Source of the DNA: Acholoe squamosa
Taxonomy: Eukaryota > Annelida > Polychaeta > Phyllodocida > Polynoidae
Length of the DNA stretch: 64,000 nt
Reading direction: 5' to 3'
NCBI GenBank assembly: GCA_949317995.1
Contig: OX439035.1
Span: forward strand, 6,199,227 to 6,263,226
Shown here piece after piece: positions 48,454-60,750 of the stretch. Both the position numbers and the translations under genes were made by a program. How positions within the stretch are numbered: position 1 is the first letter of the stretch; the number at the start of each line of letters is the position of its first letter. The notes under the pieces are model-generated. The model had not been told where the DNA came from. It saw only the letters and a program-made list of their open reading frames with translations, and made no database searches.

Positions 48454-48640
48454 CACTGAAAACCTGGAAGATCCGAAACTCATCAGTGATGACGACTTTA
48501 GGTCCTCAGGTTGACAATACCTAAAACAACTACTTTAGGTGGTCAAAATGACCCTTTTGGGTCCTCAGGACGACGACGTATCATGACGACTCTGTATGGT
48601 CAGTATTGTCATACTAATGACTGAGGTCGCCACTGACTCA
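48454..48640. mobile_element. Decayed copy of the 286-bp palindrome element
   Basis: Begins 'cactgaaaacctggaag' and keeps the left arm and centre of 7234-7519 ('ctttaggtcctcaggttgac'). The right arm is mostly lost. Confidence 0.75.
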
Positions 48641-49834
48641 CACCTTTGAACACACTTTCAATTATTTCTTCTTATTCTACCAAAGTGCTTGACATCACTT
48701 TAGAGAATACATACCACTTTTTGTCAGAATGCATTTAGAGCAGCAATAATACACATCATTATGTTTAAAGCTCAGTGTTCATGCACTATTACCGCACCTA
48801 CTCCTGGCTATTATCAGTAATCTCATTTGCAGAAACACTTGTAATTTATTTGGATTTTAGGATGAATGATGTCCCCTTTCCAGATGAACTATCATACTGT
48901 TTTCAATAGCACTTGTTTTCACAAATTGGATTTGTTTGAAATTGTAGAGTTTTTGATGTGGTCAAGGCTGTATGTTTTAAGTTGTAACATACTATTAATA
49001 TGTCTTTAAAATGACAACTGGCTTGATTTACAAATATGCCTAACGGTAGTTCTAGAATTAATCATAACTGCAACAGTGGGACCTGACCTAGCTTTATATC
49101 AAACTCTACTGCTGGACGTGTCAAACTGCACTAGCAAGACTGAACTGGGCCTTCTGTGTTATAAGCATGCATGAGCAATATCATTATAGAAGAAAAAAGA
49201 CAAAGGCAGCTTCAGTCCTGTTGGCACAGTGCCATATAGCAGGGTCAGGAGGGGTGTAATTTCAAAGGCTTTACAACCTTTAGATACACACAGAATTCAA
49301 CCAAAGACAGAGGAATCTAGCCAAGTCCCCTGTGAGAAAACAGGGAGAAGATTAAAATGAAAACTAGAGCTATAGACTAATTAGTACGGTGCGAATAGAG
49401 GTACCCAAAAAGCATTTACATGCCTTAAACATTTAAATGGATGATAACTGTTCTTGATTGATTTGCATGAGACGTGGCTTTGGGAGCAATATCTTTACAC
49501 CCAATGTCCATGTCACACATGTATCCCACCTCGGCAATTTCCAAGATGAATATAAACATATGTAATAGTTGAAATGAGCAAGAAGAGAAATAACAACAGT
49601 AGGCAACAACATGTTAAGTACCTCTCTTGGCTTCAGTCCAATTTCCCTCAAAACCAGTGATGTTCTTCATGAAGTATAATTTGTTAAGTCTACAAGAACA
49701 GTCCCATGCACCACTTACCATTCAGCAGCCTCCCCCCAGGGCCTGGTTGTTCCCACCCTCTTCTGCACTGGTCCCCTGACTGCGGGTTCTGTATGCGGAG
49801 GATGGCTTTAGTTTCAACTAGGCTTCCACTGACA

Positions 49835-49920
49835 CATTCAATCATGGGAACAGAGCTTACTGTGAGGTCCACTTCAAAGGTACCCAGGCCTTAGGGTGAT
49901 CAATATGGAAGCTGCAGGGT
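49835..49920 (-). other. Conserved block u, U2 copy
   Basis: The longest open version: on the minus strand the frame GLGTFEVDLTVSSVPMIEC continues about 36 codons further (to about 49693) without a stop. U1 and U3 are disrupted downstream of the core. If this is a coding exon, U2 would be the least damaged member. No protein family is recognised and no flanking exon is identified. Confidence 0.4.
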
Positions 49921-50443
49921 GCGGAGGGACACAAGGATCTCTAACTAGGATTTGGAGGATTGAAGGCAGGGATTCTAACATAAGTCTGGTACAGGGACCG
50001 TTTGTAATTGTAAATAGGTCATGTTATCTGCCATATGGTTCTCATGATGCTGCACAACTGAAGCACTGGAAAGGCTTTTCAGAATAGCTACTTGCATACA
50101 TCATGCCAGTCCTGGGTTTAACGCACTCCTAACCCTCTAACGTTAATTCACCAATGATTACCTAGCACTCCAAAATGTGCCTGTCAGTTGGCACAACTGA
50201 TCACACCCTCAAAGAGAATAAGTGGAAATGATGGGATATGGAGGGTGTGGTTGGGATAAGGGCAAGGCTTTTTCCACGTCAGACTGGACTCATTGGGAAT
50301 CAAAGCAGACCTTCAGGAGGTGTCTCATGTCAAAAAGGGCCCGGGATTTGATAGCTTGGCTGCATCATAGCCAGTAAGCTTTAAGCTCAGGATGGACCTT
50401 TTCCAAGCTTGTTGGTATTTCTCTGACTCACAGTTGGATAGTA

Positions 50444-51520
50444 CGGAGCCCCTAATAGGACATACCAAAAATAATTTTTTCCCCAAAAAAAATATTCTTG
50501 CGGGTGCACAAACATTCTTGCAGGTGCACAAACATTCTTGCGGGTGCACAAATAATTCTTGCGGGTGCACAAACATTCTTGCGGATGCACAAATAATTCT
50601 TGCAGGTGCACAAACATTCTTGCGGGTACACAGATTATTCTTGCGGGTGCACAAACATTCTTGCGGGTACACAGATTATTCTTGCGGGTGCACAACATTC
50701 TTGCGGGTGCACAAACATTCTTGGGGGTGCAAAACATTCTTGTGGGTACACAAACATTCTTGTGGGTGCACAAACATTCTTGCGGATGCACAAACATTCT
50801 TGCGGGTACACAAACATTCTTGCGGGTGCACAAACATTCTTGCGGGTACACAGATTATTCTTGCGGGTGCACAACATTCTTGCGGGTGCACAAACATTCT
50901 TGGGGGTGCAAAACATTCTTGCGGGTACACAAACATTCTTGTGGGTGCACAAACATTCTTGCGGATGCACAAACATTCTTGCGGGTGCACAAACATTCTT
51001 GCGGGTACACAGATTATTCTTGCGGGTACACAAATCATTCTTGCGGGTACACAAAAAACTTGCTGGTGCAGAAATAAATCTTGGGGGTAATCAAATAGTA
51101 CTTTTAGGTACACAAATAGTTCTTGCAGGTGCACAAACATTATTGCAGGTACAGAAATGTTTTTTGTAGGGGGCAGTTGTATTGGTGGCCGCAAGAATAT
51201 TTCTTGTGTGTGACAGACACATGATTTGTGCACCTGCAAGAATGTTTGTCCACCTGCAAGAATGTTTTGTGCATTCATAAGAATGTTTGTTTACCAGCAA
51301 TAATTATTTGTGCACCCATAAGAATTATTTGTGCGTCCGCAAGAATGTTTGTGCATCCGCAAGAATTATTTGTGCACCCGCAAGAATATTTGTGTACCCG
51401 CAAGAATTATTTGTGCATCCGCAAGAATATTTGTGTACCCGCAAGAATTATTTGTGCATCTGCAAGAATATTTTTTTCTGCGGAAAATTTTTCTTTTGGT
51501 ATGTCCTATTAGGGGCTCCG
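50444..51520. mobile_element. 1077-bp foldback element built on a 20-bp minisatellite
   Basis: 27-bp perfect terminal inverted repeats (left begins 'cggagcccctaataggacat') flanked by TAGTA (50439-50443 and 51521-51525). The inside is a 20-21-bp minisatellite ('attcttgcgggtgcacaaac'), about 33 copies forward (50490-51150) and about 12 inverted (51225-51475) around a unique spacer. A 179-bp higher-order duplication lies at about 50690 and 50870. U3 has the empty site at about 62248. All long frames here are stop-free because the repeat lacks stops in every frame; they are not genes. Confidence 0.93.
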
Positions 51521-51955
51521 TAGTACAGGGGGCAGGTTAAAGAGAAGAAGTATGAATATGAGTGGATAGAATCTGGACACTGATCTTGGAGAACTTTACT
51601 TTTTACTGGTTTATCAACACATTGAGTTTTAGTGGTGACATGAATGGATCAACCCATTATTTTGTACAGGTTTCTAGAGATCCAAAAGAACTGTGGGTCT
51701 ATATCTATAATGGTCTTCACCAGAATGATCCCCTCTGAGACTCTCTTCACCAACCAAGCCACCCTCGTCATAGCACATTCCGTTTAAAGGTAGCACCTGT
51801 AATGCCTATACCCAATTTACAACTGTTACACCTCATTAGCTTTTGCTTCCACTATGTCTGTCTATCTTCATATCTGTCTTGCATCTGCACACCCTAGCTT
51901 CCCTTGAAATACTGCATCACCCCAGGTCACTGCACCTATATATGGGCTTTTTCAC

Positions 51956-53134
51956 TTTTTAATGCATATTGGGCTCAAGACTAATGAATTAAGAAATTCA
52001 GTATAACTTAATGACACTTTATTTCATTTGAAGCCCTATATCCTGGCTATTCAAAAAGGTTTATTCAAGTCACCAAATGGGTCAATTTTTATAGCCCACG
52101 GCATAAAACCCTTTGAAACCCGTTCAGCATTGGTCACATTTTTAGATATAACATCAAAACTACACTGGGTTATGCTTGGATTGCCACCAAATTTTGTCTC
52201 AATAGTACTACAATTAAGTTTAAGTGTACCAAATATCAAAAACCAGGGATCAAAACTCTTGGAATTGTCTTATATAGCGTGAGGTGTAAAATTTGGTCAA
52301 AATCGATCCACAATTTTAACTTTACCCTCAGTTCATCAAAAATCATCATATACTCTTAAGAATCACTACACCTTCCCTAAAGTGTGTCTACTACACAATA
52401 CAGTTACCCTCTGCCACCTAAGCTCAGGAAGGCCCTTGCTGAAAATGATGTTTGGCCTTTTTTAGACACACTTCCGACTCACCGCAGGCCAGCCCTTACA
52501 GAAAAATAAATCAACATAACTCATTTTGTCATTTTTATCCAGCCAAACTAATCTACTAGTCAATACAAAACGGTTCAACACCATAAAAGATGATTCCTTA
52601 GACTGGCGAGCATTCTACATAAACAATCACTTTTTGTGCCCTACGCTGAATTGGCCTAATACAGCGTACGTAGTTCACACCTGCTGAGTTCAAAATTGGT
52701 TCCAAGTCTGTGGTGATGTAGGGTTTATAGGTACAGCCAAACTTTTTTCTGCCAAATAGACCCCTATAGGAACCCCTTTGAAGGTGGGTTTTAAATATAT
52801 TAAAGCTGGTATATTAGTAGGCTAGCTAGTCTATATATGACAGGCTTGGTGAGTAGAAAACCTCTCATTTTTCATGGGAAGAGGTACCTTGAAAAAATTA
52901 TGTGTCGTATAAACAAGAAACGATAAGGAAATGTTAGATAGGACCTCCCACTTAGGAAAAAATAGTTCATAATGTTCTAGGACTGCTTAGATAAGCAGTA
53001 AATTACTTAGAAATTTTGGAATATTGCCCAAAAATGCAAACTTTGGGCAATTCTTCACCTTTGATACCCAATATATCCAAGGATTGTAGGCCGACATAAG
53101 CAAATTTGTAATTTTTCTGAAGCTCCAGATGTTT
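51956..53134. other. U3-specific insertion; no gene seen
   Basis: About 1.2 kb separating blocks b and c only in U3. AT-rich with short frames on both strands. No inverted ends recognised. Its sharp confinement between two blocks suggests an inserted element of unknown type. Confidence 0.45.
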
Positions 53135-53948
53135 TCTTGGACAGGGACACACAGAATGAACTTGATAGAGATATGATTTGATAAGCAAAAGAGAAAGAGA
53201 GGAAGAGGGAATATAAAAAGACATGGTCATTTGTCCTTATGTCTGTGCTCCACACACCTGACCTTCCCCTTGAGATATTGCATCACTTCAGGTAGGTTCA
53301 CCTATGTACCCTAATTTACACATTGGTGCTAAATGCCCTCTTCACTGAGGCAAGGCCAGAAAGGATGAACTCAATAAAGGCATAATTCAATATTCAATTC
53401 TTACAGTCTTCAGCAACTTTAGGCTCTAGGTCTCAATAGTTGATATTCTACCCTCATATTAGTCTAATGTGAGAGTAGACCTTTGCATTTTATAATTGTA
53501 TCTTGGCAAGACTAGATTTGGAGCAGATATAATGATTCATATCCCAAACCTCATCATCAGAGTTGGTCCCCTCTGCTCTCTATTCTACTCCAAGCACCAA
53601 GATGTGGCATATTTCAAATGTATGATTCTGCTCTCAATGACTGTATGATTCCTGCCTGCTCTGTTACTGCAATGGTCAATATGTCTAGGAGATTGCATGT
53701 GCCAAATGTGGAGTCAGGCCAATACTAACAAAGGCTTTACAGGCCTATGTCATGCTATGGGCCAATACTTAGGTCGGTATTGACAAAGGATGTATAGACT
53801 TTCACTATGGGTCACGGTCAGTACTAGACCATGCTTACAGCCTCTAACAAATGACCTGTTTCACTACGGATGTAGCTATCCTCCTCGTGCAAAGGCTAAA
53901 ATGTAAGTGTCTACCAAAATGTATGTTTAAAGATTAGTATTTGAAGCA

Positions 53949-54130
53949 CATAATGGAGCTGTGTTTGCCTTGTCACATCCCTTCACATCACTTAGACTGC
54001 ACTTTTTCCCAAGGTCCTATCTGACACTATATTGTTAGTGTTTACCTGCCACTTTACTTTGTCCATGAGGCACAAGGCTTTTAAGGTAAAAACAGTGAGT
54101 GTGCTTCTGTAATATGAAGAGTGACACTGG
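53949..54130 (+). other. Conserved block e, U3 copy
   Basis: 'ggtcctatctgacac' to 'aaaaacagtgagtgtg'. The donor-like GTGAGTGT is kept. The frame VLSDTILLVFTCHFTLSMR is open up to it, as in U1. Confidence 0.4.
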
Positions 54131-55505
54131 TAATCATGATGTATGAGCATAGCCCTGATGGTTTATTTAGGGCTTGATTCATGAAGAAAGATTGGTATGA
54201 TGCACTCCTGCATTTGTGTCAAAAGTTAAAGCACGCAAGGTCCAAGCATGATACAGGAAATACATAACACGTTAGCTAGGGATCCACTGCCGTGAGTTTG
54301 GTGCGAATGCGTTGTGATTTGTACTTGACAGTGTGTCCTTGCAGAGCACTCGCAAATATCAAATTATTTAGATTTTTGTGAATGTCGTCGCACTTCGCTC
54401 AGACGTCACATGAAGTTTCTCGCAGCAGCAGATCCACTGCTGGAATGTTTTCTGCGAGAAGACTCGCACGAGTCCAATTCGCAACTAAAACGCAGCAGTG
54501 GATCTCCCACTATTGTGTAATTACCTCTACATGCACATGGGGTCTTAAATAACTCTAGGTCTTTACCGGGGTCCCTGGAAACAGGTCTTCTAGTAGAACA
54601 GCATGAATACATATGGAATGCATAGGCACAATTCAGTGATTTATTTTCTTTCTTTACCATCTTTTCTTGGTTTTCTTCTTTTTCCTACACCTTTTTTTTT
54701 ACCTCTCCCTTCACTTTCCCCTCTCTCTTCTCATGCCAATTCAAACCTCTCCACTGCATATTCTTCAACTGTTCAACCACTCTTATCTAACATCCACAAT
54801 GTCATGACAAATTTGTTCCTGCATAGATCACAAGCTGGCCGGGATTAAAGTAACCCACCCTAGAGAATGGGGAATTTGCATGACTCAAGTTAGTCTGGGC
54901 TTGTTGCTGCCCATAGGAACAGGTAGCCTTGCCAGAATGTAGGCAAGTGAAAAAGTGGTGAATTATCTTGGCTAAATACACAAGTGCTCTTGATATGTCT
55001 AGATCAACATCATATAAACTGTGCTATCTTTGAAACTGAATATAAACAAACAAGTGCAATCCATATTGTCCAAATCCTCAAATAAGGAAACCAGATATGT
55101 CATATTTATGAAGTGATTCATTTGCTGCAATTTCTAACACTCAGCAAAAGATAATAGAAAATTTGAAATTGAGAGGAATATCTGTGTAATAAGTTTATGT
55201 GATGCTATCACTTTTATCATGGGGTGTGGATAACTGCATAAAGCAGAAGCAAGCACAACATTACTATTTCTAGAGACATGAAATCTCTTGCCCTGTTTCC
55301 TTGTGATTAAATATGGTCCCAAGAGTCAATCAGTGAATGAATAATTAAATTGTGCTCGTTGATATTGCTTTGAGTGTATCTGAGATAGTCTTTGCTGGAG
55401 CCTATAAATATCTATGTTTATCACCTATTTGCAAACTCCTTTCCTGTGTACAACCGTAATTACAATGCTCATAAAGGTTCAATAATATAATGGATAATTA
55501 AACAA

Positions 55506-55507
<2 letters not shown>

Positions 55508-55572
<65 letters not shown>
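55508..55572. repeat. (TCA)n microsatellite
   Basis: About 65 bp of uninterrupted TCA trinucleotides in U3 after block i; not present in the other units. Confidence 0.97.
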
Positions 55573-55881
55573 GCCCTCTATATCAGGAAAAGCAGATCTA
55601 TATCTGTGAACATATATGAATGCAGCAGACAAAGATTAACTGTGTTTGCTACATACAATTAGTACATGTATACATGTAATCATAAAATTGCAGTTACCAC
55701 ACATTGTTAGGGGAGAATAAGAGGTAAGTGCTGTTCAGCCCAAGTATGGACAAGTGTTGGACTTAAAGCCTAGAGCCTGATACTATGCCATGGTTGCCAT
55801 GGTGTCATGTCATGACCAAAATCTCCTTCAGCTGATGAGGCAACTAGCGTTGTGGATCTTCTTATCCTGGCAAGAAAATCA

Positions 55882-56144
55882 GGAGGCCATTTCTTAACAT
55901 GCTACGACTGCCTACCTTCATATCATAGTGGAAACCCTTATGGTAGTGACATTACGGCCACACAGTATAGGACATGTAGGGTCTGCAGCACTACGACTGT
56001 TCTACCAAATGCTATGTAGTTACTACATAAGTGCTGATCGTACAGAGCAGTCATAGGGTAATACCTACGATTGCTGACACTAAGTTTTGGGCTTTCAAAT
56101 CGTAGTGACCGTGTGCAAGCATAGTACATTAAGAAATGGCCTCC
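55882..56144. mobile_element. 263-bp MITE family G, second complete copy
   Basis: Same ends and same length as 40866-41128, inserted at a different place in U3, so an independent insertion. Upstream at 55793-55802 lies 'gttgccatgg', half of an X-box-like palindrome, outside the element. Confidence 0.85.
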
Positions 56145-56149
56145 TGAGC

Positions 56150-58044
56150 CAGAATGCTGACATCAACACCACAGTGGGCTTACATTAATCACAGCGTCCC
56201 TGTCCATCAGGCTTATAGCCCCGCCATGTCTGCCTCAGAAACACGCTTCTGCCATTAGGTAAGATTAGTCCTGCCCCAATGCCTTGCAGATATCTGTAAA
56301 AACAGGGAGCAACCGAATGTCCTTCCACAACTATATATGTTAACTTGATGTTATCTTTACACAATTCTTGAGTGCCATTATTGAGCAGGTTAAGACATTT
56401 ATCAGAGGGTTTGCAAAATTCTTTTTCTGTCATTATTTCTTATAGTGTACTACTGCACAGAAAGGCTCACAAGAAGTCACAGAGTGCTCTGCTAGGAGAG
56501 CGAGGCATAATTAGTGACTGAGTCACGGTTGGCTGACGAGAAGTGGTTTAGTTAATTAACATGGCATGGTTGAGGTACCCGAAATATAGTCTATATTTAA
56601 AGGTGCTGAATCAAAAGGGGGATGGATGGTCTGGACGGGAGGATTATGGGTCAGAAGGTCAGCTTGTGTAACAATCATTTTCTAATCAATCCTAGAGCAT
56701 ATAGTCGACAAATGGAATATCAGGTGAACATTGAGTCAGCAATGTATTTTTCCATTCTACACTGTGAACTACAATTTATGAAGATTGCATTACACTGCTA
56801 AAGGGAGTTTAAACATTATTAGCATTTATGATGTATACCATCCACTCTTTCTGAAATTGTTCTAGACATAGTATAGTGTATAACATTTATCGCTGTAGAT
56901 GCTGTCCGACAACTTGACAAAGCCACTTATAAATAGAAGCTCTTCAGAGGGATATGTGTCTCCATTATCTCAGTTGTTATTTTGCAGTATATTTCCCTGT
57001 TTATCTCATTTTTATACAAATGACCTTACCCCACACACATTGAGTACTGTTGCAAAGGGAATATGTTGGATTCTCATAGTATAATGAACTAATGTGTCAG
57101 GTTCAATGATACACGTAGGGGAAAATCTTGTGGGAGATGTGTGTGACATATATATCTGGCATGCTCCTCTCCGTCCTGCTGTAAATACAGTACTTCTCCA
57201 TACTTGGCAGTTGTTTCTATTCCTTTATCCAATATGCTGTAATACCCCAGTATATGGCGACGAGCCTTATAGAAGCTTCTCGAAGACAGGATGTGCCCAA
57301 TAGGTATGGTTCTTAGGGCTAGTATCAAATAACTCAGAGTTGTTTGCTTCAGAGATGTCTGCTTCTGAGATAACTTGCGTCCAGAATGTCAGCTTCAGTC
57401 GTGTCCAGTAACCATTACATGGGAGTGCTTTTTATGGTAGTAGGACCGTATACGTGCTGTTTTGGTACTAAAGAAAGGTGGTTGACCCCCTCCTGTTTCA
57501 GACCTCTACATTAAGTGATGGCAATTTAGTTCAACATTTAATATTACTGCTAGTCTTGCACTTATGATTACTTCTAACATGAATGCTTGCCTGAGACAAC
57601 AAGGGGGGCAAGATGTATATGCCTAGTGTACAGCCCACCATGTGGTTCTATGTCTATATACAAGACATCATTACTTAGTTGTAGCTGCATAAGCCATGAA
57701 TAGGACTCTGTATATATTGTCTCATTTTCCATTTCATGTACATTGAGATGGGAGGATGTTTTTCTCTTGTGTAGTATTCTTGCCATTTTCTGCTCATCAT
57801 ATGAGGCCATTAGAGCCCCATTCAGGGATTATAATGACGGAGGGGAGTCATTTTCCTTCTGATGCGATGGTACTTTCCAAAGAAAAACAGGAAAGGAAAA
57901 ATAAAAAACACTAACATTGTTTATATAAACGTAAAAACAAGCGTAGACCTATTTTCTTTAGTATTTTCATCAGGCCACCAACAGAGCCAATCGCAGTGAC
58001 AATGCATATATTAAATCTAAGAATATGATATGCTGCTTGACTAA
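56150..58044 (+). other. Blocks k-l of U3; no confirmed gene
   Basis: Shares 56165-56290 with 27000-27130 of U2 ('catcaggcttatagcccc'), then block k (56880-56990), then block l (57795-57830). The 61-codon frame at 56899-57084 aligns with the frame after the first acceptor-like site of U2 and copies A/B (NLTKPL here, ILTNPL, ILTKSL), but similarity fades quickly. Confidence 0.4.
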
Positions 58045-58526
58045 CAGCTTTGAACACAATTTCAAGTATCTTTTCCCTTTCTATCAAAATGCTCCACTTT
58101 GAAGAATATATAGGCTACTTTCTTTTTTCGAGCGGAAATGTTACACATTGTTATGTGTACCTCTTCCTAAAATAATTTAAGCTTTTTAGCAAAATGGTGT
58201 CCATTCATGTGGAAGAGTCAGATATTTGAGTCTTCCAAACTACACTGGTAGGACAGAACCCACCCTGCTGTGTTATAAGCTTTCATGATGAATATCATTA
58301 TGGAGGAACAAAGACAAATCTAGCTCCAGCCATGTTGGCAGAGAGCCATCCAACAGGGTCAGGAGGGGCGAAATTTCAAAGGCTTCACAACCTTCAAAAC
58401 ACACAGAAAGGATTTAATCAAAGCAGGAGGAGTCTAGTCAGAGGCCCCTTGGAGGAAACAGTGAGAAGAATAAAGTATAAACTAGAGGTATAAACTAATG
58501 CAGCAAAATGATGATTTGTGGTTTTT

Positions 58527-58574
58527 TAGCGCCTAGCATAGAGGTGGTCCCGCAAAGCGGGAAGGGAGGCGCTA
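58527..58574. repeat. Two-step hairpin, 48 bp
   Basis: Outer arms 'tagcgcc' and 'ggcgcta' enclose an inner 'tcccgcaaagcggga' hairpin. It lies in a U3-only insertion between blocks o and p. Function unknown. Confidence 0.7.
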
Positions 58575-58985
58575 TGATGATTGCATTTCCCCCATGTGAT
58601 GAGGTGTCACAATACAGAATCACCAAACTGGCACAAGCTAAAATCTTTATATCCACTGCAACGCACATGTAAGCAAAGCATGGTGTACTAAAATAAGGTA
58701 TGCTGGGAGGCCTTTTTTTACGCAGTCACAACCGCATTTCGTGTTGTGATTGAGTTCCTGCACCTTTCATATAACATCACTATTAAGAATCAACATAATG
58801 TATCCTCAAAGCCTTTATGGGTAGTTAAACATATTCAATAGAAATTATCTTCACCTTATTTGTATACTTATAGTCATATATATTTTAGTAACAAAATTAT
58901 TGTGTGTTTTGCGCAGAGATACTAGGGAAACCCATTTTGACATGATAACTATGCTAAGATTCGAAGGATGATTCACTTCTTTTAG

Positions 58986-59210
58986 GAAGTCTAGGTAATG
59001 AGGTCAGTTCTGAGAGAGGTTTTCTCATTTTCAGTATACATGAAGCCACTTTGTAACGGTAGATTGATCTCAGCCACAGCAACTCTGATGACATAGTAGA
59101 TAAAGTCTGCAGCTGAGGTCTCAGATGTTACACGCAGTAATAGAACCTGCCATCTTCAATACACAGTCCAACTACATAGGGGAGAATTGACTCCAAACGA
59201 GTCTGGATAC
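58986..59210. other. Conserved blocks p-q, U3 copy
   Basis: Diverged member. The p donor-like word is 'aatgaggtcagttc', with a T-rich 'ttcttttag' 17 nt upstream. The minus-strand frame (ADFIYYVIRVAVAE) is open from the q side to a stop at the p end. Confidence 0.4.
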
Positions 59211-59639
59211 GTATCTGTTGGGGAGGTGGAAGGATGGAGGGGATGCATATTAATGTATATAGAAATTGACATTATTTGTCATTCAGCATGCAAAGGTGCA
59301 CTATATGTATGTTCTTTAAACAGCTGAGGTAAGACTTAGATTTTTCATCTGGGCTACCTTCATGTGGGATATGAGAAAAGGTTTAGCCGACACATTTGTG
59401 AGACATAAAGGTCTGGAGTGAATTTACTTTGAAATTAGCTACCAATCTGCTTTCAATGACTTGTGACCAATAAGAAATTCAAAGAAATTACCTAAATTGC
59501 TTAAACCTGAAACATCTCTCTAATTGACTTCTTTCTTTTCACATCTCACTTAAAGCCTTGTTAATGTGTTCAGAGGGTCTGGTAAAAAAGAATAAGCATG
59601 GATATGAAGGTATTATGGAGGGGAGGTTGGGACAAGGAA

Positions 59640-59770
59640 TGATCTCTCCAGATATATAGTCCGAAGCATCCGTCATCCAGAGTTTCCTGTTTCCATGACA
59701 ACCGATGACTCAAATGACCTCTGTGATCAGACCACATTATAAACAATATGTTCTAGCTACATGTAAATAA
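59640..59770 (+). promoter_or_regulatory. Conserved block r, U3 copy
   Basis: Carries both 'gtttccatgacaac' (59689-59702) and TGACTCA (59706-59712), the most complete version. Flanks 'cagaccacattataaac' are shared with U1 at 15528-15544. Confidence 0.45.
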
Positions 59771-60109
59771 TGGCTGTAGTAGGCCGTGGGGCATGGAAGC
59801 CCCATCTCTGTAGGATTATATTAAAAAAGTACTATTTATCAGTTATTTGAAATATACTCAATATGTCATTTCCTATACATACACGCTATGATCAAGAGAA
59901 ACTGGGTAATTTGCGTACTGAAGCATCAGCTATCTTTCCCAGCTATACCTAATAGACTTCTCTCAAAGCCTAAGTCTGCTGTATGTGTATTTACTTATTT
60001 GCACCAGAATGGGGACCAGAAGTGACATACTCTGAACCTAGGGAGGATGGTCAGACCAATGTGAAGCCACAGTGCAGATGGGAGTGTAATCAGCCATCTA
60101 CCACAGCTC

Positions 60110-60750
60110 TTGACCGCTGTCCACTTCAGGGTCCTTTAACCTTTATAGACCCTGGAAACACCCCGATAAACAACATCAGACCTCCAATGGCATTCAGTAA
60201 GTTCCTTCAGATCACTATACATCAACTTGCTAAGTGATATGTCATTGAGGGGTGGGAAAGTTTATAAGGGGTATTGTTATGAACGCCGGGTGAGAAAAGG
60301 TAAAGTGTGTCACCCATTGCAACCGGGGTAGAGAGTTGCTCAGTGATTAGCAGAAGGTGGAGTCACTGGGCTGAGTCCTTGAGAGACTGTTGAGTACTTG
60401 GAACCACCACTAAGTGGAGTGTGAATTTGCCTGTCAATCTCATTACCCGCAATTTATGGATAATGGAATCACTGGTTGGAAATTCTAAGTTTCGCAATAC
60501 AACTACTGTAAAGATGAAGTGATTATAGATCTGAACATATGTGAGATATATTCCTTGAAATAGACTGAGTTATCAAAGTGTCCAGCTGGTCAGTCTAACC
60601 GCATGGAGGGAAGGTTAGATGCTGAGGATGGTTGCATGCAATCAGCCGTCTCCCACGGATGTTGTCAGCTGTCCACTTCAGGACCCTTTGACCTGCTTGG
60701 ACCCAGGAGTAGCCCCTGCAGGCTGTCTCAGGCCTCCAGGGCTTTAGCAA
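60110..60750. other. Conserved block s, two copies in U3
   Basis: 60110-60195 and 60668-60750, about 560 bp apart, both with 'ctgtccacttcagg'. The first has a plus-strand frame ending RPPMAFSKFLQITIHQLAK then TGA. The second has a minus-strand frame with GQRVLKWTAD. Neither strand is consistently open in all five copies. Confidence 0.4.

Larger units (their letters stand above)
23424..51835. repeat. Large tandem unit U2 (diverged)
   Basis: Second unit, opening with the same start block as position 37 ('gctatggctgtctatctt' here). Its blocks are a-c 23424-23812, d 25090-25240, e 25425-25608, f 26049-26110, h 26506-26560, i 26565-26630, k 28669-28852, l 29153-29195, m 29398-29520, n 29815-29875. 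Then comes the young duplication A/B, which repeats parts of e to q. After it come q 41132-41250, r 41560-41650, s 43034-43440, t 44416-44455, n/o again 48646-49290, u 49835-49920, v 50232-50340 and w 51690-51770. Without the roughly 5.5-kb extra copy it would be close to U1 in length. Confidence 0.75.

Noticed and set aside
49835-49900. Alternative minus-strand frame of block u (HIDHLKAWVP-like)
   Set aside because: Too short to assign, and the competing frame shows the more synonymous pattern.
50387-51523. Longest reading frames of the window (up to 232 codons, several frames and both strands)
   Set aside because: They are translations of a 20-bp minisatellite without stop codons in any frame. 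Overlap in every frame and on both strands is expected from the repeat, not from coding.
57955-57985. Second hammerhead-like core on the minus strand (CTGATGA then GAAA)
   Set aside because: No stem can form between the two motifs.
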